This document shows positions 41,702 through 48,158 of a stretch of DNA of 64,000 nucleotides, in pieces. The position numbers were made by a program, and so were the translations under genes. Source of the stretch: Methylocystis sp. ATCC 49242 (GTDB lineage: Bacteria > Pseudomonadota > Alphaproteobacteria > Rhizobiales > Beijerinckiaceae); the NCBI RefSeq assembly GCF_000188155.2, contig NZ_KE124773.1:88146-152145 (forward strand), in the 5' to 3' direction. The notes beneath the pieces were generated by a model. It saw only the letters and a list, made by a program, of their open reading frames with translations. It was not told the DNA's origin and did not search any database. Position 1 is the first letter of the stretch. Every line of letters starts with the position of its first letter.

Positions 41702-43618
41702 TCAAACCAGCGTCATCTTGTTATTCGCGCGGGGCACGACGCCATGCGACCAATCCTGAAGCCGCCGGAGCGACACGCGTTGCCAGCCGCCAACGTGATA
41801 GACAAGGTGATAATGCGCGCAAAACAATCTGTTTAGATACAGAACGACCCACATCTTGTTGTCCTGTTTGTGATTGTCCCGAACCTCGAAGAGATTCTGT
41901 GCCACACAGGAACTGATTGTCGAGGCCAGCTCGAAATAAGGGTTGCCTGGTCCGTCGCGCCCGGCCTGTACAAGCCTCTCCCGGTCCTGGCTCGACAGCG
42001 CGATCCCCGTTACGCCCGGCGCATATGGGGCGTTTGGCTCGTAGGTCTTCTCACGGCACATTTGGCCGATCGCCTCGATGAGACGCTGCGCCTGAGGCCC
42101 GAGCGCGAAAAGGCGTGGTAATTCTTTGAGTCGCTTCTCAGCCAGTTTCACCAGAGCGTCATTCTGGCTTTTCGCAGAGACAGAGACCGGCCCGCCGCCG
42201 CGAGAACGCGTGATTTTCTGTGCATAGATGTGCTCGTAGAGCACCGCGCAAATCTGCAAAAATTCCTCTACATTGTATGAGCTCAGCCGAACGACGCGTT
42301 CGATCCCGTAGAAATACGGTACATCAAGGTTCGTGCAGACGAAACGCTCCGCCGCCTGCGGCACCCCAGAACCGGTTCGCTCGTCGAGCTCTTCATCCGA
42401 CAGCGGCATTAAGTCTAAGGAATGTTGTGATTTCTGCTTCTCGCGCGAGATGAGAATGCCGATCCTCGTCCATTCAATCGCCTTGTTGAACGGTTCGGCA
42501 TCGTACACCTCTGCATTAGCAATCCATTGGTCAAATAGGCTAGTTCCAGCAGCGAGCTCGCGAATCTTTCGCTCAAGATTTGGCAACGCCTTAGCGATCT
42601 TGTCCTGTGTCGCATAGTCCGTGACGCTGTTCGAAAGACAGTCGCCAAAGCTTTCAAGGTCGGAACGCATCTGAGCCATGCGGCGATCTGCAATCGACGT
42701 TACGAAGGTCACGTATTGCTTGGGCCTCGCCTTGCTCCAAGCCTGCTCTATACGTACTTCTTCATAGTCCCGGCGAGGGATCGCACCCGTCAGCAATTCG
42801 GACGGATTGATCACATAAGTACGCTCAGCAAACCAGACCGAGGCACCGGAGCGGTGGTCCAACAGTTCGCTGTACAACAGGGTTCGCTGCCATGGACGAA
42901 GTCGATGCACATCATCGAACATAACGATGGGCCGTGCCGCTACTGCCCTGCCATGCACTTTGAGAGAGATCTGCGAGAGCCACAGTACGGCGTCGAAATG
43001 CATATGCAAGGGTAGGTCCACACTAGCGCTCCCAACCGCATCGAGCTGGGCAAAGCAGCGGGACTCAACATCCTCTGCCCAAGCGCGAAGCGTACCAAGA
43101 TCGGCCGTACGCGGGACAGGCCCTTCATCGAATAAGGACGTCGTATAGTCGCAGATAATCGCGCTCAGCCCATTTGGATAATCAAGATCATATAGCGTGC
43201 AAAGCGCACGCAATGTCCGCAGGATGATGCGCGCATTGACTAGAGCACGGAAGAGCGCGCGCGAAGTGCGTTCTTCGAGTTGAGGGCCGATCTCAGCATA
43301 GCCACTCGCGCAGGGAACCAGAATGCCAAACGCGAGCGGCGTGGCTTCCTCGACCACGCCGAGCTGAGCAAGGCTATGATGAATTTCCTCGTGCGGCGAA
43401 AGGTGGCGATTGCGAATAACTTGGATGAGCGGTCCAGGAGTAAATATCCGCAAGAGCGAGGTCTTGCCTCCGCCAGGCGCGCTGCGCAGCACGAGCGCGC
43501 TTGTGGCGAAGAGATCCTGCGGAAGGATGCTCAGGACCTCGGACGCGAAATAGCGCGAGAACACCTCGTCTGGTGAGGATGTCTCGGAGGTTCGGATGGC
43601 GAAAGCGTTGCGGGCCAC
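41702..43618 (-). CDS. ORC/CDC6-like AAA+ or STAND-type ATPase of the cargo operon
   Basis: 638 aa from the GTG at 43618, which shares its G with the upstream TAG (TAGTG); the frame extends upstream but without support. Walker A is ALVLRSAPGGGKTSLLRIFT (about residue 45), and Walker B is ARPIVMFDDVHRLRPWQRTL with DD. The region after it has LLYSELLDHRSGASVWFAER (sensor-like) and later GTSLFDQWIANAEVYDAEPF and GIERVVRLSSYNVEEFLQIC. The layout resembles ORC/CDC6-type AAA proteins that Pfam-level surveys list in prokaryotic conflict systems with phosphoribosyltransferase-like partners (recollection, not checked). Not a replication initiator in this context. It likely senses a trigger and controls the partner enzymes. 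Confidence 0.75.
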   Translation of the reverse strand: MARNAFAIRTSETSSPDEVFSRYFASEVLSILPQDLFATSALVLRSAPGGGKTSLLRIFTPGPLIQVIRNRHLSPHEEIHHSLAQLGVVEEATPLAFGILVPCASGYAEIGPQLEERTSRALFRALVNARIILRTLRALCTLYDLDYPNGLSAIICDYTTSLFDEGPVPRTADLGTLRAWAEDVESRCFAQLDAVGSASVDLPLHMHFDAVLWLSQISLKVHGRAVAARPIVMFDDVHRLRPWQRTLLYSELLDHRSGASVWFAERTYVINPSELLTGAIPRRDYEEVRIEQAWSKARPKQYVTFVTSIADRRMAQMRSDLESFGDCLSNSVTDYATQDKIAKALPNLERKIRELAAGTSLFDQWIANAEVYDAEPFNKAIEWTRIGILISREKQKSQHSLDLMPLSDEELDERTGSGVPQAAERFVCTNLDVPYFYGIERVVRLSSYNVEEFLQICAVLYEHIYAQKITRSRGGGPVSVSAKSQNDALVKLAEKRLKELPRLFALGPQAQRLIEAIGQMCREKTYEPNAPYAPGVTGIALSSQDRERLVQAGRDGPGNPYFELASTISSCVAQNLFEVRDNHKQDNKMWVVLYLNRLFCAHYHLVYHVGGWQRVSLRRLQDWSHGVVPRANNKMTLV

Positions 43619-44718
43619 TACGCTACCTCGCGATGCCGCACGATTCGGGGAAAAAGGCCACGCGCACTCCCCTTCTCGAGCGGGTCCGCCCAGAGAAGGT
43701 AGATGCTGTTGTTGGGGCAATTGTGCGCAAGCACGAGCGGCAGGGCACAGGCGGCGAAGCCGCGCTTCATCGTGTCCGTTCCGCCCTTCGCTTCATGCTC
43801 GTCGAGCGGCCGGGTTCGGTAGTAGGAATCGCCATCGATCAATTTCAGAAAATCCCCGTCACGCGCGTAGTCCAGCGCCATGCCAGGCGACAGCTCGTAC
43901 ACCGCAGTGATGTCTGGAACAGGGATCGATTGCTCGGCACAATAATCCGCAAGCTCCTCGCTGATATAACCGACCGCGGCCTTGGTCGCGACGTAAAGCA
44001 CGATATGCATTTTGATCTCAGCATATTTGATTAGGCACGATGCGTCCTTGTTGGGCTGGAATTGCTTCAGTGCCTTGACCAGCTTCCCCTTCCACTCATC
44101 GCCTTCCTTGCGGATATAGGAGATACCGCTTGCCGAAAAATCATCGATGAGGACAATGCGTGTGAATTGCGCGTCCTTGTCGCCAAGAGCCACGCGCAGA
44201 TCTTTAAGCATGCCCGCCGACTTCGGCTTGCTGATCTCATAGGCCTGCCAGACCTGCTCGTTGTCGAGCGCCGCCGCACGCCGGAAGATGTCCATGCGCG
44301 AGCCGTCGCTTAGGCCGAGGAATAGGGTCTGACGCAGCGCACGCGCGTAGGCCGCATGGCGGATCACTTCGGTGACGCGATACGGCGCGGTCCCGATACC
44401 GCCCGCGGCATCGGCGATCAACGACGGACGAATCACGTCCGGAAAGCTGGTCTCGACGAGATGGCGCATGTCGGCCGCCGAAATGAAGACAACACGATCG
44501 CGCACAAATGCATAAGCCGTCTCACGTTCGGCATTCGAGCCGAATTGCTTTAGCCAAAGACACAGCGCCTCGAGAAACTTCTGTCCGGGCCCGAACTGCT
44601 GATACTCGTCATATTTGAAGCGCGCCATCCGATCGAGATGCGGAAGCTCTTCGACGACGCGATCCTCCTTCCAATCCATCACCAGAGCGAGCAGACTCTG
44701 CGCGAGCTCTTCTTTCAA
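43618..44718 (-). CDS. Phosphoribosyltransferase-like (PRTase) protein of the cargo operon
   Basis: 366 aa, TTG start with GGGGAGG 5 nt upstream. The PRPP-binding motif is TRIVLIDDFSASGISYIRKE (hhhhDDxxxSGxS, about residue 190). Other blocks are ERETAYAFVRDRVVFISAAD, QTLFLGLSDGSRMDIFRRA and, near the end, LVLAHNCPNNSIYLLWADPL, a HNxPNNxxxLLW motif I associate with the conflict-system PRTase family (PRTase-CE in Pfam, from memory). The N-terminal 100 residues are helical. It may ribosylate or phosphorolyse a nucleotide, or bind PRPP or a nucleotide signal. The stop is shared with the AAA gene start; 22 nt separate it from the PfkB gene. Confidence 0.8.
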   Translation of the reverse strand: MKEELAQSLLALVMDWKEDRVVEELPHLDRMARFKYDEYQQFGPGQKFLEALCLWLKQFGSNAERETAYAFVRDRVVFISAADMRHLVETSFPDVIRPSLIADAAGGIGTAPYRVTEVIRHAAYARALRQTLFLGLSDGSRMDIFRRAAALDNEQVWQAYEISKPKSAGMLKDLRVALGDKDAQFTRIVLIDDFSASGISYIRKEGDEWKGKLVKALKQFQPNKDASCLIKYAEIKMHIVLYVATKAAVGYISEELADYCAEQSIPVPDITAVYELSPGMALDYARDGDFLKLIDGDSYYRTRPLDEHEAKGGTDTMKRGFAACALPLVLAHNCPNNSIYLLWADPLEKGSARGLFPRIVRHREVA

Positions 44719-44740
44719 TCATTCCTCCCCATCAGCGCGC

Positions 44741-45850
44741 TTACGCCACGCACGCAGGGCAGGCAAGATGCTCGGCTGCCATAGGCGCTTTTGCGGACGC
44801 CGGAAGGGCCGGAATGTCGCCGGCGAGCAACTTTGCAATCTGCCCTTTAAACGCGCTCTTTGTCGACGCGTACATGCCGCCGCGCGCGCCTTCAAAGCCG
44901 CAATTCCAGGCGGCCAGCGCTTGGCCATATTGGAGCGCCTGCGTCAGCTGAGTCGGCCTTAGTTTCTGAAGCCCCGCCGGCTGGAGCCGAAAGGTTTCGG
45001 CCAGGAAGCCCGCGCTGCACCAGTCACCCGAACCGCAGGTGTCGATCAGCCTTGGCGCATCGATCGCTTGTAGTGCCAGCCAGCCGCTTCTCTGGCCGCC
45101 GAGCTTATGCCGATAGCGCAGCCCACGATCGCCCAAGGTCTGGATCTCGATCATGGTCGCTGTGTCGCGACTCCAGAGATCCTCGACCTTCGCAAGACGC
45201 GTCTCGGCATATTTCACGACATGCGCCAACGCGATAGCTTCCTTCAGCAACCGGGGTTCAGCGACGCCCGACGGCTCGTACATGATCAAGGCGCCACTCT
45301 TCGCGGCGATTGCAGCCAGATCCAGGATGCCCCGCGACAGCCGATCCATGAAGAAGACCGTCGAGCCCTGCAAATCCGGGGCGACACCCTCCACGACGGC
45401 GCGCGTAACCGGTTGAAAGCTCGGCAACCGTTTGCCACAGCGCGGGCAGGCCCAAGAGAAGGAATGGGTGGGTGTGCCGTCGCGCTTGCGCCTAATCTGT
45501 TGAACGATGATCGGCGTATGGGCGCTCGGCGTGCAACTCGCATGGTCGAGATGCACGCCCCATCGGCTCAGATCGGCGCGCACGACTTGCGATGCCGCAT
45601 CGTCGCCCAGGCGCGCAATCGGATAAGAATTCCATCCCAGATAAGCGAGCGCGGTCAGTACATTGCCGCATGTGCCGCCCGCATGCGCCCCAAACGACGA
45701 AGGCGAATCAGCGCTGACGATCAGGTCGAGCGCAATCAAACCCGCACCAAAGGCATTTGGATGTCTTGGCCCCTCAGCCTTCTTCACGGACGCCCCCGAC
45801 GACTTGATTGCCCCAGCCGGCCTGGGAGCGCTCTGGGACTTACTGGGCAT
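44741..45850 (-). CDS. PfkB-family carbohydrate/nucleoside kinase with CPxC zinc-like insert
   Basis: 369 aa. Ribokinase fold: AFGAGLIALDLIVSADSPSS, the PfkB signature 1 region HAGGTCGNVLTALAYLGWNS, and the catalytic DTCGSGDWCSAGFLAE (the Asp after GSG is the base; GAGD in most members). An insertion at about 150-160 contains SWACPRCGKRLPSFQP, and the protein ends HLACPACVA. The two CPxC pairs could make one zinc site clamping the C-terminus to the lid. Substrate unknown; sugar or nucleoside. 86 nt after the SIS-HAD gene, same strand. Confidence 0.82.
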   Translation of the reverse strand: MPSKSQSAPRPAGAIKSSGASVKKAEGPRHPNAFGAGLIALDLIVSADSPSSFGAHAGGTCGNVLTALAYLGWNSYPIARLGDDAASQVVRADLSRWGVHLDHASCTPSAHTPIIVQQIRRKRDGTPTHSFSWACPRCGKRLPSFQPVTRAVVEGVAPDLQGSTVFFMDRLSRGILDLAAIAAKSGALIMYEPSGVAEPRLLKEAIALAHVVKYAETRLAKVEDLWSRDTATMIEIQTLGDRGLRYRHKLGGQRSGWLALQAIDAPRLIDTCGSGDWCSAGFLAETFRLQPAGLQKLRPTQLTQALQYGQALAAWNCGFEGARGGMYASTKSAFKGQIAKLLAGDIPALPASAKAPMAAEHLACPACVA

Positions 45851-45936
45851 CGGACTTTGCTCCCTGCGAGGGCGATTCTAAAACGAACCTACACCTTCTG
45901 CGTGCGCTCGGCGAGGCGCGCGCGCAAGCACTTGGC

Positions 45937-47847
45937 TCATTCCCAAACAAAGCGACCGTTACGCAGCTGTAGTCTTTCTAGATAGCCAAGCAGCACCGAT
46001 GGCCCGCGCGATCCCACTGGCCCGAGGTGCCAGCAGGTGGCGGGGTCGAGACTGACCTCATCCACGCTAAGCGAAAATGGCTCTGCCAGCAATTCATGAT
46101 CATTGCCGGGCCAGCGGCCGCGGTCACCGATGCACAAGAGCGCGCCATCGCCGGCATTTTCCCGCATGGCGTCAACGACAGCGCCCTTTGCACGGCTCGC
46201 GTCGATGATGTCAATCGAATGACTCGACCGCACGATGTGCACGCCGCTGACGCCTTCGGACAGAATGGCCTGTTGCGCGAGCAGCCAGAGATGGTCCTCA
46301 TGCAAGGCATGCCTCGGCTCCAACGTGATCTGATGCGCGCGATCCGTGTGCTCGGCGCACAGTGCGACTTCCGGCTGGGCGCGGAGACGGGAGGCGACCG
46401 CCGCGAGCGCTCGCGATGGCTGGGCGCTGTGGTCCGGCGTGTCGTCATCAATCAAAGGCGCGATCTCAAGACCATTATAATAGCCTACGGTGACGCTCGG
46501 CCACAGCGCCTCTGGAAGCGCGTCACGCAGGGACTTGCGCACCGACTTTCCGCGCCCGGTCGCGATCGCCAATGCAAATCCGTTCTCGGTCAGGCGGATG
46601 AGGGCCTGCACGATGTCTTCCGCCGGAGGCAAGGTTCGGGTGCGCGTATCTACGATGGTGCCGTCATAATCCAGTACAGCGCCGACGAACGCGGCGTTAC
46701 GCAATTTGCTGTCAAAGCCTTTGTACGCATTCTGCCAGAACGCCAATTGCCCACGGTTGGTCAATGTCGCACAGGATGCAAGCGCTTTGCGTTCGATCGC
46801 GACGATCTCCGCTCCGCCAGAGCGCGCCTTGGCGCTGCTTACGACTCGCAGACCATACAGCTTGCGTCCGAATTCCGGTACGCCAGGCTGACCAGGATCT
46901 ATGCCGCGGGCCTCGCCGGCCCACCCCGTGACCCGCAAGGACGCGACCAGCGCGCCAAGCGCCACCGCGGTCGGCGGCCCGGGCAGCTTGATGCGGGCGA
47001 TCGGTATCTCATCCGGAATGAGCGCGAGCGTGCGCTCTGCCACCCTTTCATCGTTATCTCCGATCAACGCGATAATTGCGCTCTGCTCGCCGCGCTTCGC
47101 GAGCCAGTGATGACGCCCGTGCGCGAAGTTACGCCAGTCGGCATAGTGGAGATTGCCGAGCGCGGCCTCCGTGAATTTCGATTCAAGATCGATTGCCCCG
47201 ACGCGCGCGTTCGGACCATGCAACACGATCGTAGTCGAGCGTTCCCATATCGGCGCGGTCGCGTCTCGCCATCGAGCAAGGTCTTCCTCAGAGAGGAGTT
47301 GCTCGATCTGGTGCTGGACCGCGTCCCAGCCGACGATCGACTCTGTTGCTGTCAAATAGCTGCGCGTTAGCAAGGCGGCGAAGCCGAACAGAGAATTGGT
47401 GGCGAGAAAGCCGTCCTTGCCCGCTGGAGGCTCGAACAGCAGCAGATCGCTATAGGCATGACGCCGTGCCGCCGCCGACAGCGGACTCCGCGCGCGGCCG
47501 CACAAGACCGCGAGCTGCCGGGGTTCGCGCACCACCGCATCTTCGAATGCAGCATTGATGTCGACATTGCTGCCGCCGGCGCTCAACAGCCAAATGGACG
47601 CTGTGCGCGGCGCCGGCTCGTTGAGCAGCTCCGCAGGGGTGGCGATCCGTGCAAGCTGCCCGGCAAGCCCCTGGTGAGTCTGCGCCAGGAAATGCGCGGC
47701 GCTGAGCGACCCTCCTGAGCCGACCGCGACCAGCGGACCGAGCGCGGCCGCGCCGACCGCACGCACTAGATCGTCGATGGGCGCCGAGCTAGCCCATGCC
47801 AGTGTCTGCGTAAGCCTACCCATTTCCTGCGCATAGGGGCGTGCCAC
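45937..47847 (-). CDS. SIS-domain plus HAD-phosphatase fusion protein, first gene of the cargo operon
   Basis: 636 aa from the GTG at 47847 (an ATG lies 8 codons in). The first half is a double SIS sugar-isomerase region: GPLVAVGSGGSLSAAHFLAQ, ASIWLLSAGGSNVDINAAFE, then a second lobe with NLHYADWRNFAHGRHHWLAK. The C-terminal HAD (about 395-625) has AVLDYDGTIVDTRTRTLPPA (DxDGT nucleophile), FALAIATGRGKSVRKSL and LLCIGDRGRWPGNDHELLA (the GDxxxxGND metal motif). It could isomerise and dephosphorylate a sugar phosphate made or used by the PfkB and PRTase partners. A promoter-like pair lies upstream. Confidence 0.82.
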   Translation of the reverse strand: MARPYAQEMGRLTQTLAWASSAPIDDLVRAVGAAALGPLVAVGSGGSLSAAHFLAQTHQGLAGQLARIATPAELLNEPAPRTASIWLLSAGGSNVDINAAFEDAVVREPRQLAVLCGRARSPLSAAARRHAYSDLLLFEPPAGKDGFLATNSLFGFAALLTRSYLTATESIVGWDAVQHQIEQLLSEEDLARWRDATAPIWERSTTIVLHGPNARVGAIDLESKFTEAALGNLHYADWRNFAHGRHHWLAKRGEQSAIIALIGDNDERVAERTLALIPDEIPIARIKLPGPPTAVALGALVASLRVTGWAGEARGIDPGQPGVPEFGRKLYGLRVVSSAKARSGGAEIVAIERKALASCATLTNRGQLAFWQNAYKGFDSKLRNAAFVGAVLDYDGTIVDTRTRTLPPAEDIVQALIRLTENGFALAIATGRGKSVRKSLRDALPEALWPSVTVGYYNGLEIAPLIDDDTPDHSAQPSRALAAVASRLRAQPEVALCAEHTDRAHQITLEPRHALHEDHLWLLAQQAILSEGVSGVHIVRSSHSIDIIDASRAKGAVVDAMRENAGDGALLCIGDRGRWPGNDHELLAEPFSLSVDEVSLDPATCWHLGPVGSRGPSVLLGYLERLQLRNGRFVWE

Positions 47848-48158
47848 GGTGCCGAATTCCTCTCATCTGGTCCCGCCTTTATACCACTAACGAGCGACGG
47901 AACAAATACAGAACATCCGATCAAGCCTCCCTCTTATATGGCCCGCCGCCCGTCGACAACGCGCAAAAGCGAGTACGCCAAAATAAGCGACCAGACGAGC
48001 GCCATGAGCGCCCGCCGCCGCGGAGCAGCACGATGCTCTCGTCGCAAGTGCGACGTCCGTAAGCGCGCTCCACGGCTTCGGCGCGATCAAGGCCCGAATG
48101 GGCTCAACACACTTCCTGATGAAGCGGCTGCCTCTCCTGCGAGATGGCCGCAGCGGCG
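47848..48158. promoter_or_regulatory. Promoter region of the SIS/PfkB/PRTase/AAA operon
   Basis: The minus strand has TTGTTC (47900-47905) and TATAAA (47878-47883) separated by 16 nt, a good sigma-70-like promoter 30-60 nt before the GTG start. The rest of this 311-bp gap shows no gene. The relaxase gene ends at 48159, so this promoter isolates the cargo operon from the mobilisation operon. Confidence 0.5.

Noticed and set aside
41702..43618. Replication initiator (ORC/CDC6) of the element
   Set aside because: It is embedded in an operon of sugar-phosphate and PRTase enzymes with no iterons or origin nearby.
46027..47370. 447-codon plus-strand frame
   Set aside because: Antisense of the SIS-HAD gene; Arg-rich, no motif.
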